DNA of 64,000 nt from Methylophilaceae bacterium. GTDB taxonomy: Bacteria > Pseudomonadota > Gammaproteobacteria > Burkholderiales > Methylophilaceae. Positions 33,520-44,173 of this stretch are shown here, one piece after another; within the stretch, counting starts at the first letter, position 1, and each line of letters opens with the position of its first letter. Position numbers and translations under genes: made by a program. The notes under the pieces are model-generated. The model saw only the letters and a list, made by a program, of their open reading frames with translations, did no database searches and was not told where the DNA came from. The stretch spans positions 1-64,000 of the forward strand of contig JAPKBG010000009.1 of NCBI GenBank assembly GCA_028823485.1. Direction: 5' to 3'.

Positions 33520-34410
33520 TTGAAACCTACGCAAATAAAAACGACACTACACCCTCGCAACCAGCATCGTGACCGGTATGATTTTGAGCAACTAGTTGAG
33601 ACGAGTGCGGCGTTAAAGCCTTACGTGAAGCCCAATAAATTTGGGGATGCTTCGATTGACTTTGCTAATCCACAAGCGGTTAAAACACTGAACCAAGCCT
33701 TGTTAAAGCGTTTTTATCAAGTCGCGGTTTGGGATGTTCCTAAGCAGTATCTTTGCCCACCTATTCCAGGGCGAGCAGATTATTTACATTATTTAGCGGA
33801 TCTACTAACGGACAATCAGTTGAACAGTGAGTCGGCTCGCGTGTTGGATATTGGTGTCGGTGCGAATGTGATTTACCCGCTCATCGGTCATCATAGTTAT
33901 GGATGGCAATTTGTCGGCGCTGATATAGATGCGGCGGCATTGCGCAACGCACAACAGATTGTTGATGCTAATGACTTAAACAACCCAATAGGACTGCGGT
34001 TGCAAAATAATAAAACGGCCATTTTTAATGGCGTGATACAAAAAGGCGAGCACTTTACTGCTGCGATATGCAATCCACCATTTCATGCTTCTAAAGCAGA
34101 TGCACAAGCGGGCGCACAGCGCAAATGGCGAGGCCTTGGTAAAAGCGGGAAAACGGCGTTGAATTTTGGTGGACAAAGCAATGAACTGTATTGTGAAGGT
34201 GGTGAAGAAGCTTTTATCATTAACATGATTAACGAAAGCCAGTTATTCGCAACACAATGTATTTGGTTTACGACATTGGTCTCCAAAGCGACAACCTTAC
34301 CCAGCGTTTATCGCGCATTGAAAAAAGTGGGTGCGCGAGCCGTTAAAACTATCGAGATGCAACAGGGACAAAAGCAAAGCCGTATTGTGGCTTGGACCTA
34401 CTTTAAATGA
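33520..34410 (+). CDS. rlmF: 23S rRNA (adenine1618-N6)-methyltransferase RlmF
   Basis: SAM-dependent enzyme making m6A1618 in 23S rRNA. The 296 residues start MKPTQIKTTLHPRNQHRDRYDF, typical of YbiN/RlmF. SAM motif I is LDIGVGANVIYPLIG, and the catalytic N6-adenine motif is NPPF (AAICNPPFHAS). The start is TTG at 33520. It is tightly coupled to ycaO, forming a ribosome-modification pair. Confidence 0.93.
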   Translation: MKPTQIKTTLHPRNQHRDRYDFEQLVETSAALKPYVKPNKFGDASIDFANPQAVKTLNQALLKRFYQVAVWDVPKQYLCPPIPGRADYLHYLADLLTDNQLNSESARVLDIGVGANVIYPLIGHHSYGWQFVGADIDAAALRNAQQIVDANDLNNPIGLRLQNNKTAIFNGVIQKGEHFTAAICNPPFHASKADAQAGAQRKWRGLGKSGKTALNFGGQSNELYCEGGEEAFIINMINESQLFATQCIWFTTLVSKATTLPSVYRALKKVGARAVKTIEMQQGQKQSRIVAWTYFK

Positions 34411-34417
34411 GGTGGCC

Positions 34418-35538
34418 TTATCCGCTCATGAGACTGCTGACAACTTTGCGTTTCATTGGCTTGAGTAAGTTGGCGGCTCTTAATCCAGCACTTCTAACAA
34501 CGCGAGCGGGCATGCGATCATCAGCATAGAGTTTAGCAACGGCATTGGCGCCAAGGTATAAAGGTAGGGTAGCGCGTCTGCGCTGTTGCTCGAACTTAAC
34601 AAGTGCTTTTTCTGCCCCTAATAGGCCTAAATTAAAACCATGTGGAGTGACTGGGCGCATGCCAACAGCAACATTGCCAATGAGCGCGAAACGATCTGTA
34701 ATAAAGCGACCGGCATAAACGGCTACGAGCGTATAAGCGAAGTGATCACTCACCAATGCCATGGCACCAAACTTATATTCTAAGCGCTGCTCCATTGCAT
34801 TGGTAAAGTCGGTAGCGTCTAAGGCCAATAGTGCCTCTATCTCAGGTGTTGGTAGGGTAATCACAACAGATGAGCAATCACCAGCTAATGGCAATAAGGC
34901 GAGTGTTTGGCCAATATCAAAAATTTCATAGGCCGTGTCGCGATGCGGTCGTGCATGCGACATGCGGCAAACCAACATGCTTCTACCAAAATCAGTCATC
35001 TTAGCGCCAATGCCTATTTGTTTGCGTGTGGCGGAAAAACGACTATCAGCGGAAACGAGTAGACGGCTTTTTATTGGTTAATTACTTTGGTTGTTATTTG
35101 TATATGGTCGGTGTGACTGTCTATGTTTTGTAATTCTAAATCGGTGATAAGTATGACATCAGCAAGGTGCATCACTTCCTCATATAAGCCGCGACGGATA
35201 GCATGGTTAGAAACCATAAAACCTAAACCTTTGTTAGAAGAGTGGGGTGGCGCAAAATCTAAACTGTATTTGGAATCGCCGTTGAGTACTGTGGCGGCAT
35301 TTAAATCGGCATATTCATCTTTTTTAAAATGTGGGACTACACCCATCTCGGTGAGTAATGACATTGAACGCTGGGTGAGTACAATCACACGTCCATCAAA
35401 AGCAGGCTTTTCTATTGCTGTTAGTGGTTGGCGGTCTAAGAGGGCAATTGTTCGGCCTTGCCCAGAGAGCAGCTTAGCTAGACTTAAGCCTGCAGGCCCA
35501 GCGCCAATAATGCATACATCAAACATGGTGTTAGTCAT
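34418..35538 (-). pseudogene. ubiM: UbiM/UbiH-family FAD hydroxylase, frameshifted
   Basis: Ubiquinone-ring flavin monooxygenase broken into two frames. The N-terminal piece (35538-35071) has the FAD motif CIIGAGPAGLSLAKLL and the segment DGRVIVLTQRSMSLL, where this family normally has DGREIALT. It stops after TTKVINQ. The rest continues in another frame as KSRLLVSADSRFSATRKQ, then has the second FAD motif FALIGNVAVGMRPVTPHGFN to 34418. One lost base near 35068-35072, next to an A-run, explains the break. The normal second motif is GDAAHxxxPxxxxG; here NVAVGMRPVTPHG has lost Asp and His, which suggests relaxed selection. Assignment to UbiM rather than UbiH/UbiF rests on overall resemblance and is tentative. 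Confidence 0.8.
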
Positions 35539-35703
35539 GATTATAAATTGCTTGTAAAAGTAGCTGAAAGCATACGTTTTATTTGCTTAATAGCATTTGT
35601 GCTAAATCAAAGAATAGGTAAATCCTTTTTTGGTTAGCGAAACAGTAAGACAGTTAAATGTTTAAAATACAGGCTTATTTATATGGCTACCGATACGGAT
35701 CTG

Positions 35704-35717
35704 TTGATTTGTATCAA
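35704..35717. promoter_or_regulatory. FNR/ANR box upstream of ccoI
   Basis: TTGATTTGTATCAA is an exact match to TTGAT-N4-ATCAA, the FNR/ANR consensus. It lies 89 bp upstream of the ccoI ATG, and cbb3-oxidase assembly genes are classic FNR/ANR targets. Confidence 0.8.
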
Positions 35718-35806
35718 TATAAAGTCTGCGGCAGACCTTTGGTATGAAGTATGACTGGTTATGCTAAATATTGGGAAGATTAACGCGCTGAGCGTATAGT
35801 CAAGCT

Positions 35807-38134
35807 ATGCGAACCATTATGATAAAGCCACTGGAAGAGATGACTAATACAAGAGACGATAAAGAACTAGCTGCACTTGTTGCATTAGATGACCCCGATG
35901 AGTGGGCTAGCTTTAGTACCATGCTGAATAACGGCACTGGCGCTAATCAATGGGAGTCACATCTGGCCGTTGAGGGCATGCACTGTGCATCCTGTGCGCT
36001 TAATGTTGAAAAAACAGTTAGCGCATTGTCAGGGATTATTAGTGCCAATGTGAATGCGACTAGTGGTCGTGCCAGCATTATTTGGTCGTCTGATGAAACC
36101 AAGCCATCTACTTGGATCGGCGCGATTAACAAGTCAGGCTATAACGCTTTGCCCGCAGCTGATGCGCTGATGCGCAATGATAGGCGTAAAGGAAAGCGCT
36201 TAATGCTTTGGCGTTTATTGGTGGCGGGCTTTTGTATGCTGCAAGTCATGATGTATACCATGCCTACCTACTATGCGAGTCCAGGTGAGATCACGCAAGA
36301 TACGCTTAATTTAATGCGATGGGCTTCTTGGGCGTTGACCCTGCCCGTACTGCTTTTCTCTTGCGGACCCTTTTTCAGAAGCGCTTTAACCGATATTAAG
36401 CAGCGTCAAATTAGTATGGATCTGCCTGTGTCATTGGGTATTTTGATTGCTTTCCTGGTGAGTACTGCTGCGACCTTTGACCCCAGTGGTTGGTGGGGTT
36501 CAGAAGTGTACTTTGACTCACTCACGATGCTGGTCTTTTTTTTACTGACGGGGCGTTGGATAGAGTTGCGCATGCGGGATAAAACGGCGGGTGCATTAGA
36601 TGTGTTGATGCGCCGTTTGCCGAGTAGTGTTGAACGTCTAGCTGCAGATGGACAGTTTGAACGTGTTGCCGTACGCCGATTGGTGGTGGGCGATGAAGTG
36701 CGCGTATTGCCCGGCGAGCCTTTCCCCGCAGATGGTACAATCACCCTAGGTGAAACCAATGCTGACGAGTCATTATTAACGGGTGAGTCGCGCCCGGTCT
36801 CAAAAAGCTTGGGTGTGGAAGTCATTGCTGGCAGTCATAATTTGAGTACGGCCGTTCAAGTGCGTATTGAGAAAATTGGTGATAGCACACGCTATGCGCA
36901 AATTGTGGCATTAATGGAACGTGCTTCAGTTGATAAGCCAAGACTGGCTATGTTAGCTGATCGTATTGCACAACCTTTTTTAATTGTCGTATTATTAGCG
37001 GCGGCGGGCACAGCGCTATATTTATGGCAGGTTGATCCTAGCCGTGCATTAATGACCGCTGTTGCGGTGTTGATTGTTACTTGCCCCTGTGCGCTATCGT
37101 TAGCGACTCCAGCGGCGATGTTAACTGTATCGGGTAAGCTGGCACGTTCAGGTGTGCTGGTACGCAAGATGCAGGCATTAGAAGCATTGACGACGGTTGA
37201 TACGGTTGTGTTTGATAAAACGGGTACGTTGACCTTGGACAAAATGCAGGTGGGCAATATTACAACGACATCCAGTGTGACAAAAACCAAGGCGTTACAT
37301 TTTGCTAGTGAGATGGCGCGCCATTCATTACACCCGGTATCACGCGCATTGGTTGCGGCGGCAAAAGACAATGCTGAAATTGCAGCAACAGTCATTAATA
37401 AAAACATTAAGCTGGTGCGAAAAGTAGCAGAAGTGTCTGGTGGTGGGCTAACTGCAGACTCAGCATTAGGCGTGTTGAAATTAGGCAATGCAAGATTTTG
37501 TGGTTTGTCTGAAGCGGATATGCAAAAGATAGATTGCTCAATGGTGCATCTAGTTTCTGATAAAGGCTGGCTGGCCAGTTTTGAAGTGATTGAGTCGATT
37601 AAACCATATGCGGCCGCCTGTGTGCGTAAAGTCACGCAAGATGGATTGCAGGTCGTTGTATTATCGGGCGATAAATTAGCTTCTGTTCAACGAATAGCCT
37701 TTGAAATAGGCATTCAGCATGTATTTGGTGATTGTAGCCCGCAAGATAAGTTGGCACATATTCAAGGCTTACAGCAACAAGGAAAAAAAGTACTGATGGT
37801 GGGCGATGGCTTGAATGATGGCCCCGTACTGGCTAGTGCACATGCTTCGATTGCGATGGGGCAAGCGGTTCCATTAGCACAAGCGCAGTCTGACTTTGTG
37901 GTGATGAGTGGTGAGCTCGCGATGGTGACTGATTTAATCACACAAGCAAAATGGACGATGCGCATTGTGAAACAGAACCTTACATGGGCGGCGACTTATA
38001 ACGCCGTCTGTGTGCCACTTGCTATTGCTGGGATGTTGCCTGCATGGTTGGCTGGTTTAGGGATGGCACTTAGTTCGTTGTTGGTTATTTTAAATGCGGC
38101 ACGTTTAGCAAAAATTGATAAAACAAAGGCATAA
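35807..38134 (+). CDS. ccoI: Copper-translocating P-type ATPase, CcoI/FixI type
   Basis: Cu+ pump needed to assemble the cbb3 cytochrome oxidase. The 775 residues hold an HMA metal-binding domain with VEGMHCASCALNVE near residue 60, eight expected transmembrane helices, the actuator motif DESLLTGES and the CPC metal-site TCPCALSLATP. The phosphorylation motif is DKTGTLT and the hinge motif GDGLNDGPVLA. The segment SMDLPVSLGILIAF is typical of the FixI/CtpA subgroup. The following ccoS gene confirms the role. The precise start is uncertain (Met at 35807, 35819 or 35840). Confidence 0.92.
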   Translation: MRTIMIKPLEEMTNTRDDKELAALVALDDPDEWASFSTMLNNGTGANQWESHLAVEGMHCASCALNVEKTVSALSGIISANVNATSGRASIIWSSDETKPSTWIGAINKSGYNALPAADALMRNDRRKGKRLMLWRLLVAGFCMLQVMMYTMPTYYASPGEITQDTLNLMRWASWALTLPVLLFSCGPFFRSALTDIKQRQISMDLPVSLGILIAFLVSTAATFDPSGWWGSEVYFDSLTMLVFFLLTGRWIELRMRDKTAGALDVLMRRLPSSVERLAADGQFERVAVRRLVVGDEVRVLPGEPFPADGTITLGETNADESLLTGESRPVSKSLGVEVIAGSHNLSTAVQVRIEKIGDSTRYAQIVALMERASVDKPRLAMLADRIAQPFLIVVLLAAAGTALYLWQVDPSRALMTAVAVLIVTCPCALSLATPAAMLTVSGKLARSGVLVRKMQALEALTTVDTVVFDKTGTLTLDKMQVGNITTTSSVTKTKALHFASEMARHSLHPVSRALVAAAKDNAEIAATVINKNIKLVRKVAEVSGGGLTADSALGVLKLGNARFCGLSEADMQKIDCSMVHLVSDKGWLASFEVIESIKPYAAACVRKVTQDGLQVVVLSGDKLASVQRIAFEIGIQHVFGDCSPQDKLAHIQGLQQQGKKVLMVGDGLNDGPVLASAHASIAMGQAVPLAQAQSDFVVMSGELAMVTDLITQAKWTMRIVKQNLTWAATYNAVCVPLAIAGMLPAWLAGLGMALSSLLVILNAARLAKIDKTKA

Positions 38135-38135
38135 C

Positions 38136-38354
38136 ATGGGTACTCTCTTCTTACTCGTTCCCCTTTCAGTTGTTTTGGTTTTAGCCATTTTGGCCCGATT
38201 ATGGTGGGCAATATATTCAGGACAGTTTGAAGATGTCGATGCAGAAGGTGACCGTAAATTGACATCTAAAAATCGTGGACACTTGGCATCGTTTAAAAAA
38301 ACATCTAAGGCCAAGCTTGATTCTTTACTACGCTGCGCCAACGTGCAAAAATAA
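38136..38354 (+). CDS. ccoS: CcoS, cbb3 oxidase assembly protein, with aberrant C-terminal tail
   Basis: Starts one base after the ccoI stop (MGTLFLLVPLSVVLVLAILA). One transmembrane helix is followed by the family-typical WAIYSGQFEDVDAEGDR. CcoS usually ends within 10-20 residues of this point. Here 30 further residues (TSKNRGHLASFKK... to 38354) follow. They are exactly antisense to a truncated PfkB kinase gene, so the original stop appears to have been deleted and the tail is read by accident. The N-terminal part is probably still functional. Confidence 0.85.
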   Translation: MGTLFLLVPLSVVLVLAILARLWWAIYSGQFEDVDAEGDRKLTSKNRGHLASFKKTSKAKLDSLLRCANVQK

Positions 38355-38716
38355 GCGATGTCAGGTTGCGTAACTAAAGTATGGGGGTGAATGTGATCAT
38401 AAGCTTGGTCAGGCTTAATCTCAAAATGGTGGGCGCCGCTTTCCATATGTACGGTGACTTGGCCTGTTGGATAAACGGGATCTAGTTGGATGCCTGACGG
38501 ATTAATATCACGCTTTGTCAACTCACTAAAAAGCGCTTCTTTCAGTGCGTCATTTCCCACTCTAGAGATTAAGAGGGGGTGTTGCTGGAATGCACGTAAA
38601 TGCCTAGCGACATTATAAGGTGCACCGCCAAGCACCGTGGCATTGGGGAAAATGTCTGCTAACACCTCTCCAAAAATGGCGATAGAAAATGGAGGGGTGT
38701 TTGAATAACTAGACAT
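38246..38716 (-). pseudogene. PfkB-family carbohydrate kinase, N-terminal half only
   Basis: Starts MSSYSNTPPFSIAIFGEVLAD; the ribokinase-family motif VLGGAPYNVARHL is followed by LISRVGNDALKEALFSEL and the substrate-lid strand TGQVTVHMESGAHHFEI. Recognisable homology ends at residue 157 (CPRFLDVNLRSP, about 38246). A complete PfkB kinase is about 300 residues and carries the catalytic DTxGAGD motif near its C-terminus; that half is absent. The frame stays open to 38105 but only through antisense ccoS/ccoI sequence. It begins 50 bp after rubA on the same strand. Confidence 0.85.
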
Positions 38717-38766
38717 GCACGCTCACTCTTAGAAGCTCTTTACAATGCGTGTTGTCATTAACATTG

Positions 38767-38931
38767 TTAGAATTCAGCCATATCAAACTCTGCTTTTGAT
38801 ACGCCGCACTCAGGGCACAGCCAATCAGATGGCACGTCTTCCCATTTAGTCCTTGGTGCAATGCCATCATCAGGCCAGCCTTTTTCTTCTTCATAAATTA
38901 AACCACATACGTTACAAATCCAAGTTTTCAT
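38767..38931 (-). CDS. Rubredoxin
   Basis: A 54-residue electron carrier with one Fe(Cys)4 site: Cys6-Cys9 in CNVCG and Cys39-Cys42 in CPECG, plus the typical WEDVPSDWLCPECGVSKAEF. The Shine-Dalgarno GGAGAAA lies 3 bp before the ATG. It is downstream of katG but separated by a terminator, so it has its own transcription or reads through into the PfkB relic. Confidence 0.96.
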   Translation of the reverse strand: MKTWICNVCGLIYEEEKGWPDDGIAPRTKWEDVPSDWLCPECGVSKAEFDMAEF

Positions 38932-39010
38932 GATTTCTCCTTTAAAGCGAATAATGTATTTTAAGGTAATTCGTATGTATTAGTCGGCAGTGACATTAAA
39001 ATGAGGCAGA

Positions 39011-39037
39011 AAAAAGGCCACATAAATGCGGCCTTTA
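39011..39037 (-). terminator. Rho-independent terminator after katG
   Basis: Stem AAAGGCC (39013-39019) / GGCCTTT (39030-39036) with a T-run on the minus strand, 14 bp past the katG stop. Confidence 0.8.
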
Positions 39038-39050
39038 GTATTAGAACGGC

Positions 39051-41291
<2,241 letters not shown>

Positions 41292-41418
41292 TCAATAAAT
41301 ATCTGTTTTAGTTCATTAAGGCACATTGCTAGCACAAACCTTCCTCCTTATTTGTATATAAAGAACTTCATTTTATCCGCCGGCATTTCATTTGTAAAAT
41401 TGTAAGTTATTATAAAAT

Positions 41419-41437
41419 TGATAAATAATTCTTATCA
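41419..41437. promoter_or_regulatory. Candidate OxyR operator between katG and oxyR
   Basis: Perfect inverted repeat TGATAA-N7-TTATCA, 39 bp upstream of oxyR in the shared katG/oxyR promoter region. The spacing equals one OxyR half-operator (ATAG-N7-CTAT), with symmetric base changes. A second half-operator is not clear. Confidence 0.5.
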
Positions 41438-41475
41438 AGATATGATTAAAGATAAATAGATACTAGGGATAGTAA

Positions 41476-42375
41476 ATGACCTTAAATGAGCTTAAGTTTG
41501 TCGTCGCTGTTGCGCAAGAGCTAAACTTTGGACGCGCAGCAGAAAAGTGCTTTGTTACACAACCTGCACTGAGTTTGGGCATTAAAAAGCTGGAAGAAGA
41601 GCTAGGTGTGATTATTTTTGAGCGTAGTCGAAGGGAGGTGACGCCCACCGAAATAGGAGGGCAGCTTATTCAGCAAGCAAATGTTATTTTAGATCAATCT
41701 AGTCGTTTAAAAGAAATGGCTAAGCTGGGTACAAATCCGTTGCAAGGCGCATTTAAGCTGGGCATGATTCATTCGGTTGGTCCTTATTTGTTGCCAGAGA
41801 TTATTCCCATTTTACGGTTGAGTGTGTCAGAAATGCCATTAGAAGTAGAAGAGAATTTAACGGCAAATTTAGAAGTGCAGCTGAAAAATGGCGTGATTGA
41901 TGCCGCCATTATCGCGCTACCATTTGATTTACCTGGGATAGAGGTGAGAACCTTATATGATGAGGAATTTTCTGTTGTGGTTCCGGCTGACCATCATTGG
42001 GCCAATAGAAAGTCGATTAAACCTGAAGAGTTGTCTGAAGAAAAAGTATTGTTACTTAACAGTGGCCATTGCTTTAGCAATCAAGTGACACAAGCGTGCC
42101 CTGAGTTGTCGCGCAAAGGAGAGGTCTTGCAAGGGAATTCATTGGAAACGATTCGTAATATGGTTGCTTCTAACTTAGGGGTCACTGTAATGCCATCAAC
42201 AGCGACAATTGCTAAATATGAGAACCCTTTGTTGAAGGTGATTCCGTTTACCAAACCGGTGCCAACGAGACGTATCGCGATTGCTTGGCGCAAGAGCTTT
42301 GTACGCATCCAAGCGATTGAGAAGTTAGTAGAAGCGATTAAACAGTGCAACCACGCCAGTTTTGAAAAAGCTTAA
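41476..42375 (+). CDS. oxyR: Peroxide-sensing regulator OxyR
   Basis: LysR-family activator of the peroxide stimulon. The 299 residues have an N-terminal winged HTH (MTLNELKFVVAVAQELNFGRAAEKCFVTQPALS). The regulatory domain contains Cys199 and Cys208 in SGHCFSNQVTQAC, exactly the positions of the redox disulphide in E. coli OxyR. The divergent katG is the probable main target, and the gap holds a candidate operator. Confidence 0.95.
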   Translation: MTLNELKFVVAVAQELNFGRAAEKCFVTQPALSLGIKKLEEELGVIIFERSRREVTPTEIGGQLIQQANVILDQSSRLKEMAKLGTNPLQGAFKLGMIHSVGPYLLPEIIPILRLSVSEMPLEVEENLTANLEVQLKNGVIDAAIIALPFDLPGIEVRTLYDEEFSVVVPADHHWANRKSIKPEELSEEKVLLLNSGHCFSNQVTQACPELSRKGEVLQGNSLETIRNMVASNLGVTVMPSTATIAKYENPLLKVIPFTKPVPTRRIAIAWRKSFVRIQAIEKLVEAIKQCNHASFEKA

Positions 42376-42414
42376 GTTTAGGGTGTCTGGGAAAAGAAAG
42401 GGCAGAAAAGCGGA

Positions 42415-43281
42415 CTAGTATAATAATAAGATGCGATAACTCGCTACACTGGCTTCATCGACACGAAGTGCTATTTTAATATTGGCAATTTCATGTGGCG
42501 CCAATCCTTGCGCTAATTTTTTCTTAGAGACCAAATAATCTTTTGGTTTGATCAGCTTCTTAATTACAGGCGTATCATCACTATCCGTTAGTGTGAGCTC
42601 AATATTGGGATAAGCTTGTGAGTATGTGGCATTGTTTTGTAGTGAGCTAGAGAGGTTGATGACTGCTTGATAATCATCATCTTCTTGCATATCTGAATTA
42701 CCAATGCTGATTAAACCTAAGTTTTTCGGCAAATCAATCGTACAGTTTAGCATTTTACAAATGCGCTCAAGGGCTGGTTTTAACTGAGGGTATTCAGAAG
42801 CAATTTTCCCGCGTAAAAAATAAACAGATAGCCCAATAAAAACAAGTAGGAGTAGTAGGCTAATCAGGATTGATAAGAAAAAATGCTGACGTGATTTTTT
42901 ATTAACCCCATCAAGATTCAGCACGGCCTCTGGTGCCGCCTCTTTTTCTGCTGTAGGGTTAACCGTGGCCGCTGGCTGACCAATAATATAATCAATTAAC
43001 GTTTCTTTAGAGGCTGTTAAATCGGGGTCTGTGTCAAACGACGCCGTTTCTACTGGAGGCAATCGGTTGACTGGTGGCGTTTTTTCTGCCGGTGTCGTTT
43101 CTATAGCAACCTTATACTCATCAGCGCTGGAGACGTCATCATCTACTTCAGTCAGTCTGTCCGAAGCATTAAATACATGTTCACAGCTACCACATTGCAC
43201 CTTTCCTCCATAAGCTGCTATTAGCTCATCATTGAGTAGAAATTGTGTGTCACACTGAGGGCAGGAGGTAATATAGCTCAT
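42415..43281 (-). CDS. Zinc-ribbon / DUF3426 membrane protein
   Basis: The 288 residues open with an MJ0042-type zinc ribbon: Cys7-Cys10 (CPQC) and Cys30-Cys33 (CGSC). A low-complexity acidic linker follows, then one transmembrane helix (about residues 130-155, FFLSILISLLLLLVFIGLS), then the extracytoplasmic DUF3426 domain ending LRVDEASVASYRILLLY. Function is unknown; the gene regularly follows prmA in betaproteobacteria. Its start overlaps the prmA stop by 4 bp, so the two are translationally coupled. Confidence 0.9.
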   Translation of the reverse strand: MSYITSCPQCDTQFLLNDELIAAYGGKVQCGSCEHVFNASDRLTEVDDDVSSADEYKVAIETTPAEKTPPVNRLPPVETASFDTDPDLTASKETLIDYIIGQPAATVNPTAEKEAAPEAVLNLDGVNKKSRQHFFLSILISLLLLLVFIGLSVYFLRGKIASEYPQLKPALERICKMLNCTIDLPKNLGLISIGNSDMQEDDDYQAVINLSSSLQNNATYSQAYPNIELTLTDSDDTPVIKKLIKPKDYLVSKKKLAQGLAPHEIANIKIALRVDEASVASYRILLLY

Positions 43282-44171
43282 TTTTTAATACCAGTTAGCA
43301 GTATCCATGCATCTTTTTGAGTTGGGACGTCCATTGTAAACCATTCAGAGTAACGAGCAATCAGTGCTTCCGCTTGCTCTTCTAATACCCCTGATAATGC
43401 TATATTACCGCCAGTCTTACAATATTTTGCTAATGCGGGCGCTAACACCATTAATGCGCTAGATAATATATTCGCAACGACGACATCAAATGTTTGATTA
43501 CCAAAGTCATTGGCATCGTAAAAATCGATGTCAGTCGTTTCATTTTGTTCAGCATTAAAACGGCTTGAAACCACTGCTTGTTCATCAATATCAACGCCAA
43601 CAGTATTGTTTGAACCCAGCTTTTTAGCCGCAATCGCTAAGATGCCAGAGCCGCACCCATAATCCAGTATATCCGCTCCATGTAAGTTACTTTGCTGCGT
43701 TAGCCATTCTAAACATAAGTGCGTGGTTGGGTGGCTGCCTGTTCCAAAAGCCAGGCCAGGATCTAAAATAATATTAATCGCATTTTGATTTGGGCTCATA
43801 TGCCAAGTTGGCACAATCCAAAGTTTATCGGTAATGTGAATCGGGTCAAATTGCGCTTGTGTTGCACGCACCCAGTCTTGTTCTTCTATGGTCTCTGTCA
43901 CATAGCTAAACTGTGGGATTTGGGTTTCTGTTTGCAGTGCCTGCAATAATTTAGCGACATCAGCAGATTCATCCAACATGGCCGTTACGATATTTTGCTG
44001 CCAAATACCAGGTGGCGGATCGCCAGGCTCACCAAAGATAACTTGCTCAGATTGGGTTTCTGCATGCGCGTCTTCAATGCTAGCAGAAAGTGCGCCAAGC
44101 TCCATTAGCGCGTCACTAATAGACTCCGCATTTTCATCGTTTGCTTGGATTTTAAGTAATAACCAAGCCAT
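43278..44171 (-). CDS. prmA: Ribosomal protein L11 methyltransferase
   Basis: Trimethylates ribosomal protein L11. The 297 residues have an N-terminal L11-recognition domain (MAWLLLKIQANDENAESISDALMELGA). The SAM-binding domain contains the PrmA signature LAFGTGSHPTTHLCLEWL, motif I LDYGCGSGILAIAAKKLG, and VVANILSSALMVLAPAL. It lies 2 bp after accC in the conserved accB-accC-prmA cluster. Confidence 0.97.
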   Translation of the reverse strand: MAWLLLKIQANDENAESISDALMELGALSASIEDAHAETQSEQVIFGEPGDPPPGIWQQNIVTAMLDESADVAKLLQALQTETQIPQFSYVTETIEEQDWVRATQAQFDPIHITDKLWIVPTWHMSPNQNAINIILDPGLAFGTGSHPTTHLCLEWLTQQSNLHGADILDYGCGSGILAIAAKKLGSNNTVGVDIDEQAVVSSRFNAEQNETTDIDFYDANDFGNQTFDVVVANILSSALMVLAPALAKYCKTGGNIALSGVLEEQAEALIARYSEWFTMDVPTQKDAWILLTGIKK

Positions 44172-44173
44172 GA

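Noticed and set aside
36892-37635. 247-codon minus-strand frame antisense to ccoI
   Set aside because: Shadow of the P-type ATPase coding sequence, with low-complexity composition and no family resemblance.
38105-38245. Open extension of the PfkB frame into ccoS/ccoI antisense
   Set aside because: The residues after LRSP are exactly antisense to ccoS and have no kinase similarity.
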